Both the position numbers and the translations under genes were made by a program. From the NCBI RefSeq assembly GCF_900104955.1, contig NZ_FNSI01000002.1:62001-126000 (forward strand): a DNA stretch of 64,000 bases, in the 5' to 3' direction. The notes beneath the pieces are model-generated. The model was not told the origin of the DNA, searched no databases, and saw only the letters and a list, made by a program, of their open reading frames with translations. The stretch's first letter is position 1, and the number at the start of each line of letters is the position of its first letter. The DNA is from Beijerinckia sp. 28-YEA-48. Lineage in GTDB: Bacteria > Pseudomonadota > Alphaproteobacteria > Rhizobiales > Beijerinckiaceae. Positions 18,482 to 26,718 of the stretch are shown here, piece by piece.

Positions 18482-18505
18482 ATATCGATTGAGAATGACG
18501 GATAT
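18482..18505 (+). promoter_or_regulatory. Candidate operator dyad between livK and the tandem-LysR gene
   Basis: ATATC-N14-GATAT lies 44 bases before the chosen ATG of the LysR-type gene and 115 bases from livK. It lies within the longer open frame, which supports a downstream start. The spacing differs from a classical T-N11-A box, perhaps because the regulator carries two DNA-binding domains in one chain. Confidence 0.35.
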
Positions 18506-18548
18506 CAGATTTTCCTATACCATCCTTCCGCGCGAAGGGTTGAAATTC

Positions 18549-20366
18549 ATGGATTTTCGGCAGGTACAGTATTTCACGGCGGCGGTTGAGCAGCGCAGCA
18601 TGAGCGCCGCGGCCGCAGCCTGCCAGGTGACGCAGCCGACTTTGAGCACGCAGATCCGTCAGCTTGAGATCGAATTGAACGATGTGCTCTTCGGGCGCAC
18701 GCCGATTGGCCTGCGGCCGACCAAATCGGCGCAGCGTCTGTATCGAAAAGTATCGCCGCTGCTCGATGCCGCCATGCACGGCCTCCATTATGTTCGCGCC
18801 GCCGAGACCGCGCCGATCAGGACGCTGCGCGTTCAAATTCCCTATTCGGCGGCGAGCTTATTGATGCGGGCCTGCCGCCAAGCCGGCCAAGCCCTCGCGG
18901 TCAAAGCCCCGCAGATCAGAACCACTTATTTCCCCTCGGAGATCGGCCCCGCGCCGCGCGACGAGCTGATACAGATCGATCACGATATAGATCTCGCAGG
19001 AGACGGCACCGCGATCTCCGACCAATGGCTGCTGATCAGCATAGGCGGACCGGCGCAGGATCGCCGCGCGCAGCCGCGCGTCGAGACCCTGGATGGAGAC
19101 ATTAATCTTCCCGCCCTGCCACTCAGGGTGCGCGAAGCCTTGAAGAAATGGCCCATCGGCGGCGAATATGTTTTTCATCACCATGCCGAGGATGCGGATG
19201 AATTGATCGCCGTTCTGCTGGCACAAAACAGCGGACGGATTCTTGCGCCGCGCCTGGCGATCAATCCACGAATTCTGCAACATCCCCGGTTGCTCGTGCG
19301 CGATGTCACGAAAGTGCTTCCGCCGCTGCGCCTCACGATCACCTGCGATGATCAGGGCCGCCCCGAGCAGCGCGCCTATTGCGCGGTGTTGAAAGCGCAA
19401 ATCGTCAAAGCCAAGCGAAACCCTGAAGAAACAAGTGAAACCCAGGCGCCTCCCGAGACGCGGCAATTGCGCTATTTCCTGCGTGCTTTCGAGGAGGGGT
19501 CCATGACCCGGGTCGCGGCAAAACTCAATGTCGTTCAACCGGCCGTCAGCATGCAGATCCGGACGCTGGAACAGAGCCTTGGCGGCACCCTTTTCACGCG
19601 CACGTCGCAAGGCATTCACCCAACGGCGCTCGCCTATACAGTGCGTGAGATCTACGCGCCGATCCTGGAAGCGCTGCGCCAGGAAGGACGCAACCCCACG
19701 GCAAAACCGCTGCGCGCACGCACCACCCTGCGCGTCGGTGTTCTGCCGGGACTAGACGAGGACAGTCTTCTTGTTCGCGCGATGACCGCCACGATCCTGC
19801 AATGGCAGAAGGCCTTTGCGAACGTCGAACTCAAGATCGTTGAATCGCACAGCGGCGTCCTGCTGGACTGGCTGGCCGAAAACGTGGTCGACATCGCCAT
19901 CGTCGAGGATCTGCACACCCATACCGCGCTCAAGGAAACGGTGTTGTTTGCCGAACCGCTCTCGATTCTGACCGCAGCCGGACAATCGATTTGCCCGACA
20001 GGGCCCATCAAAATGGCCGACATCGGCAAGCTCGATCTTGTTTTGCCATCGCAGCGCCATGGCCTGCGCGCACTTCTGGATCGCAAATTCGCCGACGCCG
20101 GCCTGCCGCTCGTGCCGAAACTGGAGCTTGATTCCATGGCCGCCGCCATCCGCCTGGTGAAATCAGGCGGCTGGGCCACGGCCATGCCCGCATCGGCGGT
20201 GCGGCGCAGTCTCGAAACTCAGGTCCTTGAAGCCCACGCGATCGTGCGCCCCTCGATCCTCCGCCAGCTGCGTGCGGTCCGACTTTCTCGCCACCAGAAT
20301 CGTCCGTGGGAAGGCAAGTTCAGCGATCTTCTGCGGGCGCAGCTGGCGCAGTTGACGAGCGTTTAG
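18549..20366 (+). CDS. Tandem double LysR-type regulator
   Basis: 605-residue protein made of two LysR-type regulators joined head to tail. The first DNA-binding domain is at residues 1-60 (MDFRQVQYFTAAVEQRSMS, then VTQPTLSTQIRQLE), followed by an effector-like region to about 285. The second DNA-binding domain is at 303-365 (RQLRYFLRAFEEGSM, then VVQPAVSMQIRTLE), followed by a second effector domain (RTTLRVGVLPGLD to about 600). Normal LTTRs are about 300 residues. The frame opens upstream, but ATG 18549 has AAGGG nearby and gives the canonical LTTR N-terminus. It is divergent from the liv-hydantoin operon and probably controls it. The first effector half is poorly conserved and may serve structure only. 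Confidence 0.9.
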   Translation: MDFRQVQYFTAAVEQRSMSAAAAACQVTQPTLSTQIRQLEIELNDVLFGRTPIGLRPTKSAQRLYRKVSPLLDAAMHGLHYVRAAETAPIRTLRVQIPYSAASLLMRACRQAGQALAVKAPQIRTTYFPSEIGPAPRDELIQIDHDIDLAGDGTAISDQWLLISIGGPAQDRRAQPRVETLDGDINLPALPLRVREALKKWPIGGEYVFHHHAEDADELIAVLLAQNSGRILAPRLAINPRILQHPRLLVRDVTKVLPPLRLTITCDDQGRPEQRAYCAVLKAQIVKAKRNPEETSETQAPPETRQLRYFLRAFEEGSMTRVAAKLNVVQPAVSMQIRTLEQSLGGTLFTRTSQGIHPTALAYTVREIYAPILEALRQEGRNPTAKPLRARTTLRVGVLPGLDEDSLLVRAMTATILQWQKAFANVELKIVESHSGVLLDWLAENVVDIAIVEDLHTHTALKETVLFAEPLSILTAAGQSICPTGPIKMADIGKLDLVLPSQRHGLRALLDRKFADAGLPLVPKLELDSMAAAIRLVKSGGWATAMPASAVRRSLETQVLEAHAIVRPSILRQLRAVRLSRHQNRPWEGKFSDLLRAQLAQLTSV

Positions 20367-20538
20367 CTGCAGATGCCGTACCTGACAGTGAAGACTTGGA
20401 CGAGACAGTATTGCCTTAGCTCAATCTGAGTTGAAGCGACCTTTCGGCTGGCAATTGATTCATTCCGTGAATCAATGCCATGACATGATTCAAAGAACGA
20501 ATTGGACTGCCGACCCGAGACCGACGAGATTCCTTGGC

Positions 20539-20937
20539 ATGTCCAACGATCTCGATTTTTCCATCCATCTTCGTCGCATAGACCATAGCCGCAACATGGC
20601 GCGCTTCTATTCGATCTCGCTGCAGCCCACCCTTTTCAGTTCGGCTTCGGTCGTTCGACAGTGGGGGCGAATTGGAACAATCGGACGACGTCGTATCGAT
20701 CTCTATGACACGACGCAGGAAGCGAATCTGGAGCTGACGAAACTCCTGCGCCAAAAATGCCGCCGCGGTTACGTCGAGGTAGGCGGTCGCTTTCGAGCCT
20801 CGCCCACATTTTCGCATCCTCCTCGGCCCGGAGCGATCCTTCCCGACACTGCCGGAGCGAGCGAATTCACCATCCATAACTCCGTTCAAGTGCGCGCCAA
20901 GGGCCGCCGTACATCCTCGCCACCCAGAACGAGATGA
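20539..20937 (+). CDS. WGR-domain protein
   Basis: Small protein of 132 residues from ATG 20539, or longer from an upstream start at 20431. It contains one WGR domain: HLRRIDHSRNMARFYSISL, VVRQWGRIGTIGR with the WGR core, and ANLELTKLLRQKCRRGYVEV. WGR domains occur in PARPs and in small stand-alone rhizobial proteins; they bind DNA ends in eukaryotic PARPs. The tail is basic and proline-rich (RAKGRRTSSPPRTR). It is not in an operon with its neighbours. No function is known for the stand-alone form. Confidence 0.7.
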   Translation: MSNDLDFSIHLRRIDHSRNMARFYSISLQPTLFSSASVVRQWGRIGTIGRRRIDLYDTTQEANLELTKLLRQKCRRGYVEVGGRFRASPTFSHPPRPGAILPDTAGASEFTIHNSVQVRAKGRRTSSPPRTR

Positions 20938-21073
20938 AACGTCCCTTTCCCGCCTTAAGGATCAGAGGACAGCTTCCAGCCAACAACCGTGCAAATTGCC
21001 CAAGACTCCCAAAAGTGCACTATTGCCTTCCGGCATTCCTTGATCACCATTGTTCTCGATTGACGTTTAAGGA

Positions 21074-21115
21074 CAACTTGCGTTGAACAAAAATTGCAAC
21101 TTGCATTTCAGTTGC
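21074..21115 (+). promoter_or_regulatory. Repeated CAACTTGC and dyad upstream of the histidine kinase
   Basis: CAACTTGC occurs at 21074-21081 and 21097-21104, 23 bases apart (about two helical turns). The second copy overlaps an inverted repeat GCAACT-N8-AGTTGC (21096-21115). The site lies 26-67 bases before the kinase start and is a candidate binding site for the cognate regulator. Confidence 0.4.
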
Positions 21116-21140
21116 GCGGGAAAACTGCAAGAATGCTCCG

Positions 21141-22679
21141 ATGATACGTGCTAATCGCCCTTTCCTTGAAAGCCCTCTCAAGCTGGTCGCCGTTGGGTGT
21201 TTTCTGTTGCTTGCTGCTGTCGGCACGCTTGCGATCATTCAGCGCCATACGCTGGCTGCCGAACTGGAGCAGGAAAGCATCATTCTGCATCGGCTCGCGT
21301 CCCAACGCGCCGACCAGCACGATGCGCACCTGACGGCATTGTCCGCAATTGCGGTCGCCGCGGAAGAAAAAGGACACGACCTGTTTCTTGATGTTGCCGC
21401 AACGATTTCGCGCTTTTATCCGCGCATCGATGAAGTGCAGCTCGTTCCTCTCGATCCCTCAGGACAAACAGTCGGTACGGAACCACTCGATCCGGTTGCC
21501 GCGGAGCTTGTCCGTTCGGCCGCCAAAGCCTCCGATGGGCGGATCGCCCTATTGCCGCATCCCCGGCGGACGCATCATTACATTATGGTCAAGCGCAGTC
21601 CCAATTCGGATGCAGCGCGTTACGGGTTGATGCTGGGTATTGATGCGGAAAAGCTGCTTGGCGAAGCGGAACCGTTCTGGTCGCGCCCTGGCGTCGTGCT
21701 TAGCCTGTCGTTGCCAGATGGCCATCCGCTTATTGGCCAAGTTGGGACGCCCGCGACAGTTCGCTTTTCAAAGGCGCTCGGCAGTGCGTCCCAGCCGTTG
21801 CCCTTTGAAACCGGAATGAAAATCGGACTTGCCGACCTCTATCCTCCCGTGCAGACAGGCTTGGTACTCATCGCTGTCTGCGTGGCCTATTTTGCTGCGC
21901 TCTTGGCCCTGCGCCAGCGAGCGCGTACCCGTGCGGCGATAGAGCAGGCACGGCTCAGCGCATTGGATTCGCGCCTCGCTCATGCTTCGCGTGTCAATGC
22001 CTTGGGCGAAATGGCAAGCGGCCTCACGCATGAGTTGACGCAGCCGCTAACCGCCATCCTTGCACAGGCGCAGGCCGGACGACGGATACTCGGCCGGGGA
22101 GATATAACGGCGTTGGTTCCAGTGCTGGACGACACTGTGGCCCAGGCACGCCGGGCATCCGCGATCCTGGAGCGGTTTCGCAACTGGTCGCGCCCGCAGA
22201 CGGCACCGGCATCGGCGTTCGATCTACGTGAGACCCTGAGCAATGTACGCGCGCTGCTGGCGCCGCAAGCGGCCGCGCACGGTGCGCGGCTTGAGTTCGA
22301 TATTCCGAGGGAGCCTGTTTCCGTGATCGCCAATCCCGTCGAGATGGAACAGGTGGTGTTCAACCTCGTGCGTAATGCCATCGAGGCGGCGAGCGATGGG
22401 GACGATGCGGGTCATGTCGCAGTTACTCTGCGGCAGGATGAGCGACAAACCGTACTTGAGGTTATCGACAACGGCCCCGGCGTATCCGAGGCGTTGCGGC
22501 CACGTCTCTTCACGCCATTCATGACGACCCGCGTCGAGGGCACCGGCCTTGGCCTGGCGCTGAGCCAGCGTCTGGTGGAACGCACCGGCGGAGAAATCGC
22601 GCTGATCAACGATGGGCCCGGCGCCACCTTCCAGGTCGTGCTGCCGCGCAAGGAGAGTGCCAAGGAGGTACGACAATGA
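21141..22679 (+). CDS. Membrane sensor histidine kinase
   Basis: 512-residue sensor kinase. Transmembrane segments lie at about residues 13-33 and 238-257, enclosing a periplasmic sensor domain of about 200 residues with no motif I recognise. The H-box GLTHELTQPLTAILAQA places the phospho-acceptor at His297. The ATPase domain shows FNLVRNAIEA (N-box, 407-416), DNGPG (443-447) and GTGLGLAL (467-474). The catalytic half resembles DctB/FixL/TtrS-type kinases that pair with FixJ-type regulators. It overlaps the response-regulator gene by four bases. The signal may involve the secreted GlcG-like protein encoded after the regulator. Confidence 0.9.
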   Translation: MIRANRPFLESPLKLVAVGCFLLLAAVGTLAIIQRHTLAAELEQESIILHRLASQRADQHDAHLTALSAIAVAAEEKGHDLFLDVAATISRFYPRIDEVQLVPLDPSGQTVGTEPLDPVAAELVRSAAKASDGRIALLPHPRRTHHYIMVKRSPNSDAARYGLMLGIDAEKLLGEAEPFWSRPGVVLSLSLPDGHPLIGQVGTPATVRFSKALGSASQPLPFETGMKIGLADLYPPVQTGLVLIAVCVAYFAALLALRQRARTRAAIEQARLSALDSRLAHASRVNALGEMASGLTHELTQPLTAILAQAQAGRRILGRGDITALVPVLDDTVAQARRASAILERFRNWSRPQTAPASAFDLRETLSNVRALLAPQAAAHGARLEFDIPREPVSVIANPVEMEQVVFNLVRNAIEAASDGDDAGHVAVTLRQDERQTVLEVIDNGPGVSEALRPRLFTPFMTTRVEGTGLGLALSQRLVERTGGEIALINDGPGATFQVVLPRKESAKEVRQ

Positions 22680-23284
22680 GCCGCCCGGTTTATCTGGTCG
22701 ATGACGACGAGGCGGTGCGTCGGGCCCTCGGCTTGCTTCTGTCCACCGTCGGGATCGAAACCATCAGCTTCGGCGACCCGCAAGCGTTTCTAGCCCAAGT
22801 TCCAAAGCTGAAGCCCGGCTGCCTGATCCTCGACATTCGCATGCCCGCGATTTCCGGGCTAAAGCTGCAGGAGCAGCTCACTGCATGCGGCATCGATTGG
22901 CCGGCCATCGTGATTTCTGGCCATGGTGACATCGAAGCCTGTCGCCGCGCGTTTCGCAACGGTGCGGTCGACTTTCTGTCCAAGCCGATCGACGAGCAGG
23001 ACTTGATCGACGCGATCCAGAAGGGGCAAGGCGCGCTGGAGCGTATACTCAGCCGCCGCGCCGAGAAGGCGGAGACGCTGGCATTGCTCTCAGCGTTGAC
23101 ACCGCGTGAACGCGAGGTCCTCGATCGGATCGCCGAAGGTTTTACGACGCGCCAGATCGCCGAGGGCCTCGGCCTGTCGCCGCGCACGGTAGAAAGCCAT
23201 CGCGCCGCCATCGGCGCCAAGCTCGGCACGACCTCGCAGGCGGAGATAACGCGCTTTTGGCTCGAGGGGCGCGAAAATCCGTAG
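22676..23284 (+). CDS. FixJ/TtrR-type response regulator
   Basis: 202 residues: a receiver domain at 1-120 with acidic pocket DDDE (9-12), phospho-acceptor Asp53 and Lys103, then a LuxR-type helix-turn-helix (LTPREREVLDRIAEGFTTRQ and IAEGLGLSPRTVESHRAAIG). The start overlaps the kinase stop (ATGA), so the pair is translationally coupled. The FixJ-like architecture fits activation of a few nearby promoters; the GlcG-like gene 87 bases downstream is the obvious candidate. Confidence 0.92.
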   Translation: MSRPVYLVDDDEAVRRALGLLLSTVGIETISFGDPQAFLAQVPKLKPGCLILDIRMPAISGLKLQEQLTACGIDWPAIVISGHGDIEACRRAFRNGAVDFLSKPIDEQDLIDAIQKGQGALERILSRRAEKAETLALLSALTPREREVLDRIAEGFTTRQIAEGLGLSPRTVESHRAAIGAKLGTTSQAEITRFWLEGRENP

Positions 23285-23371
23285 AACTACGGATGTTGCC
23301 GCAAGGCCTACGAATACCGGACACGTCGCGGCCGGATTAGCTTCCTTCCATTGATTGGAAAGGAGATCCTG

Positions 23372-23857
23372 ATGATCCGCAACCTCGTACTGGCAATCAC
23401 GTTTCTTGCTCCGCTTGCTGCCACCGCGCAGGAACTGCCGACCGCGCCTTACCTGCCGCTCGACCTCGCGACCAAGGCCGCGGATGCTGCGCTGAAGGCC
23501 TGTGTCTCCCAGGGCCACAATGTCAGCGTCGCCGTCGTGGCGCGCGACGGCTCGACCAAAGTGCTGCTGAAGGCCGATAATTCCGGTCCGCATACGGCGA
23601 CGAGCGCGCAGGGCAAGGCTTTCACCTCCGCCGCCATGGGTCGTGACACGGCCGGTCTTGCCGAGTTCATTGCCACGAAGCCAGCCAACGCGGGCCTGCG
23701 CGACATGGATGCGCGCATGGTCATTCAGGCTGGCGGTCTGCCGCTTAAGCTCGGCAAGGCTCTGGTCGCCGGCATTGGCGTTGGCGGCGCACCGTCCGGT
23801 GACATAGATGCCGGTTGCGCTGCCGCCGGTCTGAAGGCGATCGACGCGGCTCAGTAA
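23372..23857 (+). CDS. Secreted GlcG/HbpS-like (DUF336) protein
   Basis: 161-residue GlcG/HbpS family protein with a signal peptide (MIRNLVLAITFLAPLAATAQ). The core shows SVAVVARDGSTKVLLKAD and AQGKAFTSAAMGRDTAGLAE, typical of the family. ATG 23372 is chosen because AAGGAGA precedes it; a TTG further up is open but lacks one. In Streptomyces the related HbpS is an extracellular haem-binding partner of a sensor kinase (SenS-SenR). Here the gene also follows a kinase-regulator pair, so an accessory sensing role is plausible. Haem binding is not proven by the sequence. Confidence 0.8.
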   Translation: MIRNLVLAITFLAPLAATAQELPTAPYLPLDLATKAADAALKACVSQGHNVSVAVVARDGSTKVLLKADNSGPHTATSAQGKAFTSAAMGRDTAGLAEFIATKPANAGLRDMDARMVIQAGGLPLKLGKALVAGIGVGGAPSGDIDAGCAAAGLKAIDAAQ

Positions 23858-23876
23858 GCCAAACATGCAACACTAT

Positions 23877-23901
23877 GCGGCCCGCCCCCGCGGTGGGCCG
23901 C
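23877..23901. terminator. Bidirectional terminator hairpin between convergent genes
   Basis: GCGGCCC (23877-23883) and GGGCCGC (23895-23901) form a perfect seven-base GC stem with an 11-base loop between the convergent ends of the GlcG-like and Bug genes. No U-run; suited to either direction. Confidence 0.6.
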
Positions 23902-23903
23902 GC

Positions 23904-24917
23904 CTACTCCGTTTGGACCTGAATACCAGCTTTTGAAACAACATCCTTCCACATTTTGATGTTGTCTTTGATAAATGCCTTGAAATCGATGGATCGCGCA
24001 TCCATCAAATCGGCGCCCACCTGTTTGAACTGCGTCTGCAGCTCCGGGTTTGCCTTGATGCGCTCGCTGGTCTCTTTCAACGCTTTTGTGACGCCATCGG
24101 GCAAATTGGCCGGCCCGAGGAGGCCAAACCAGCTCCCCACCACAAAATCGCCGTAGCCGGCTTCGACCATTGTCGGCACATTCGGCAGCAAAGGCGATCT
24201 CATTTGCCCCGTTTGCGCAATGGCGGAAATCGATCCCGCCTGGACGAACGGCAGAATGACAGTGGGCGAGGTGGTCGTCATCTCAATCTGGCCGGAAATC
24301 AGATCGCTGATGGCCTGCGAGCCGCCTTTGTAAGGCACGTGCGTCAGTTTGATGCCAATGCGAGTCTCCAGAAGCGCCGTTGCCAGATGCGCGACCGACC
24401 CAACACCTGGCGACCCATAGTTGATCTTGCCCGGATTGGCTTTCGCATAACGAACGAAATCCGCGACGCTTTTGGCCGGGATGCTCGGATGAAGCGCGTA
24501 GACAAAAGGAGCGGCAGCAAAGAGCGTGATCGGCGTAAGGTCTTTTTCGGCATTGTAGGGAAGGTTCGTTCGAATGGCTGGCAACACCGCCAATCCGTCG
24601 GCTGAGCCCCATAGGAGAGTGTATCCATCGGCCGGCGATTTAGCGACGATATCGATGCCGAATGCCGATCCCGCACCGGGGCGATTCTCGACAACAACGG
24701 ATTGGCCAATGGATTGAGAGAAGGCCTGCGCGAATATGCGCCCCAACGCATCGGTCGTTCCACCCGCGGCGAAAGGAACCACCAGTTTGATGGGTTTATC
24801 TGGATACGCCTGCGCAACGGCCTGCGATGCATAGAAGACCGGCAGCGCCATAAGAGCGGGAAGCGCCAATCTCAAGAGCGGTTTCGCGCTTTCGAACACA
24901 GAAACATCTCCCCTCAT
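23904..24917 (-). CDS. Bug/TctC-family periplasmic binding protein
   Basis: 337-residue periplasmic receptor of the tripartite tricarboxylate transporter family. A signal peptide ends near residue 36 (FYASQAVAQA). The mature chain begins YPDKPIKLVVPFAAGGTTDA, followed by VVENRPGAG and THVPYKGGSQAISDLISGQI, all diagnostic. It lies 29 bases downstream of a flavin monooxygenase gene in one operon, so the ligand is probably an aromatic acid attacked by that enzyme. No TctAB membrane proteins are encoded nearby. Confidence 0.88.
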   Translation of the reverse strand: MRGDVSVFESAKPLLRLALPALMALPVFYASQAVAQAYPDKPIKLVVPFAAGGTTDALGRIFAQAFSQSIGQSVVVENRPGAGSAFGIDIVAKSPADGYTLLWGSADGLAVLPAIRTNLPYNAEKDLTPITLFAAAPFVYALHPSIPAKSVADFVRYAKANPGKINYGSPGVGSVAHLATALLETRIGIKLTHVPYKGGSQAISDLISGQIEMTTTSPTVILPFVQAGSISAIAQTGQMRSPLLPNVPTMVEAGYGDFVVGSWFGLLGPANLPDGVTKALKETSERIKANPELQTQFKQVGADLMDARSIDFKAFIKDNIKMWKDVVSKAGIQVQTE

Positions 24918-24946
24918 TTTTCCGCTTCGCGGTTATATGGGTCAGG

Positions 24947-26566
24947 TCAGACCGCCCTGCCCGACGCGCCCCTGATGCGATCGATGACTTCGATCCCGTT
25001 GGACGGAAGACTGTCGGATCGCCAAGCCACGTGCCCGTCGGGGCGAACAAGAACATATTTTCTCTCGTAGAGAGCAGCGACATGCTCTTCGCCAACGTCA
25101 ACGACGCGCAGCGGAACATTTCGCGCTTTTGCGGCCTCAACCAACGCGATTGGGTTCTCGCTTCCCGGAAATCTGAGAAGAACGAAGCCAGCCCCGAAGG
25201 CATCGATGATCGACGACCCATCCGTCAGCCAGGCATGGGGCGCCCTATGCCCGGGCCGCGCGGTTTGCACATAGGCCGACGCGTCATCCGCAGGCATAGG
25301 TGTTCCGTCGGGAATGCAGATCGATGAATTCTCATATCGATAGCCGAGATTAACACCGATGGTTTCCCATTCCGTCATCGTGGCGGTGGTGATCTCCGCG
25401 CCAATTCGATCTCTGGTGCTTTGACCCTGCGCGTTCTCATCGAGAATGTTCCGGCAATTCGCTGCGGAGGTGAGATGAAAATAGTTCTGGGTCGCAACGC
25501 CGGCATTGCGCGTGCCGACCGGCTGACGTTCCAGGCTGTAGCTCGACAGAAGATGCTCACCAGCCCAGCCGCGAAGCGCCGCTTCGAGCTTCCAGGAGAG
25601 GTCGATCGCATCGCCAGCGCCCGTATTAAAGCCGAAACCGCCGGTCGGCGACATCGTGTGCGCGGAATCGCCCGCGATGAAAACACGGCCCTCCCCGTAA
25701 GACTCCGCCACAAGGCTTGCCCGTCGCCACGGCATGGTATCGATAATCTCAAATGGAATATCGTCGGAGCCGAGCGCCTTGCGCATCCAGCCGGCAGGGT
25801 CGAAGCTGCCCATGTCGATATGATCCTGCGCTCCAAGTACAGTCAGACGCCAAAGATCGCTGCCATTGACTGCTGTTAAATTGCCCCACGTTCCCGCTGG
25901 CCCCACAAAAATGTATCGCTCGGCATCACCCTTCGCGTGGGCCTGCCGCAGTCCTGGGATCCGGACCAATACGGCGACCGAATAGTCGAGCGCTTTACGA
26001 CCTTGCAGTTCGATGCCGAGGGCCTCCCGCACGCCGCTCGCAGCGCCATCGCAACCGACCAGATAATCAGCTTCGATCGTAAAATCGCGATCAGAAGCCA
26101 GGTCCCTGACCGACACCTTCACGCCGTTCTCGTCCTGCTGCAGAGCTCGATATTCAGTGCGGTAGAGAAAAGTTACCTTGCCGCTTTTTCTCGCCCAGGA
26201 CGCCAAAATCGGATCGAAGAACAATTGCGGCGACCGCTGTTTCTTCTCCGGCGACTGCGGCGGCATCACGTCCGCATCCATGCTGGGATAGACGTGCGTC
26301 CCCAGATTGTGGCCGACGATCGACGTGCAGAACACCATGCTGAGGCCGTAATCGCGTGGAAACCCACATTGCCGGATGTCTTCGGCGATTCCCCAGCGCC
26401 GGCAGAATTCCATGGTGCGGTTGGAGAGCGACCCCGCCTTGGGATGCTTCACAGCACCATCCGTCCGTTCGACGATAACGGAGGGGATGTCGCGATAGGC
26501 AAGATCAATCGCCAGGCAAAGCCCCACCGGCCCCGAGCCGATGATCAAAACAGGTGTCCTCTCCAT
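24947..26566 (-). CDS. FAD-dependent aromatic monooxygenase, PheA/MhpA type
   Basis: About 539 residues from ATG 26566 (MERTPVLIIG); the frame is open further upstream, but the FAD-binding GSGPVG would then be far from the N-terminus. Group A flavoprotein hydroxylase motifs are GSGPVG (about 10-15), the DG motif GCDGAASGVR, and the GD motif FIAGDSAHTMSPTGGFGFNT. A C-terminal thioredoxin-like domain follows, as in phenol hydroxylase and MhpA. It would hydroxylate a phenolic or heteroaromatic acid with NAD(P)H and O2 in the cytoplasm. It is divergent from the LysR paralogue at 26719, which probably controls it. Substrate unknown. Confidence 0.88.
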   Translation of the reverse strand: MERTPVLIIGSGPVGLCLAIDLAYRDIPSVIVERTDGAVKHPKAGSLSNRTMEFCRRWGIAEDIRQCGFPRDYGLSMVFCTSIVGHNLGTHVYPSMDADVMPPQSPEKKQRSPQLFFDPILASWARKSGKVTFLYRTEYRALQQDENGVKVSVRDLASDRDFTIEADYLVGCDGAASGVREALGIELQGRKALDYSVAVLVRIPGLRQAHAKGDAERYIFVGPAGTWGNLTAVNGSDLWRLTVLGAQDHIDMGSFDPAGWMRKALGSDDIPFEIIDTMPWRRASLVAESYGEGRVFIAGDSAHTMSPTGGFGFNTGAGDAIDLSWKLEAALRGWAGEHLLSSYSLERQPVGTRNAGVATQNYFHLTSAANCRNILDENAQGQSTRDRIGAEITTATMTEWETIGVNLGYRYENSSICIPDGTPMPADDASAYVQTARPGHRAPHAWLTDGSSIIDAFGAGFVLLRFPGSENPIALVEAAKARNVPLRVVDVGEEHVAALYERKYVLVRPDGHVAWRSDSLPSNGIEVIDRIRGASGRAV

Positions 26567-26673
26567 CTTTCGCAACGCTTCCCCTGAATACTGTTCGCCT
26601 CGCGCAGGAAAGCCGGTTGGCAATCTGTCTACGCGCCTGCCTTGACGCAGTAAGGAACGGCGGATGGGCAAAA

Positions 26674-26690
26674 TCGTCAATTTGTATTAT
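26674..26690 (+). promoter_or_regulatory. LysR box (T-N11-A) upstream of the second LysR gene
   Basis: T26674-N11-A26686 is embedded in CGTCAATTTGTATTAT (26675-26690). The same 16 bases occur at 6110-6125, again 29 bases before the LysR start codon. Coding paralogy does not require such noncoding conservation, so it is probably an operator. Confidence 0.6.
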
Positions 26691-26718
26691 GTAATTCATT
26701 GATCAGCAGAGGTTATCA

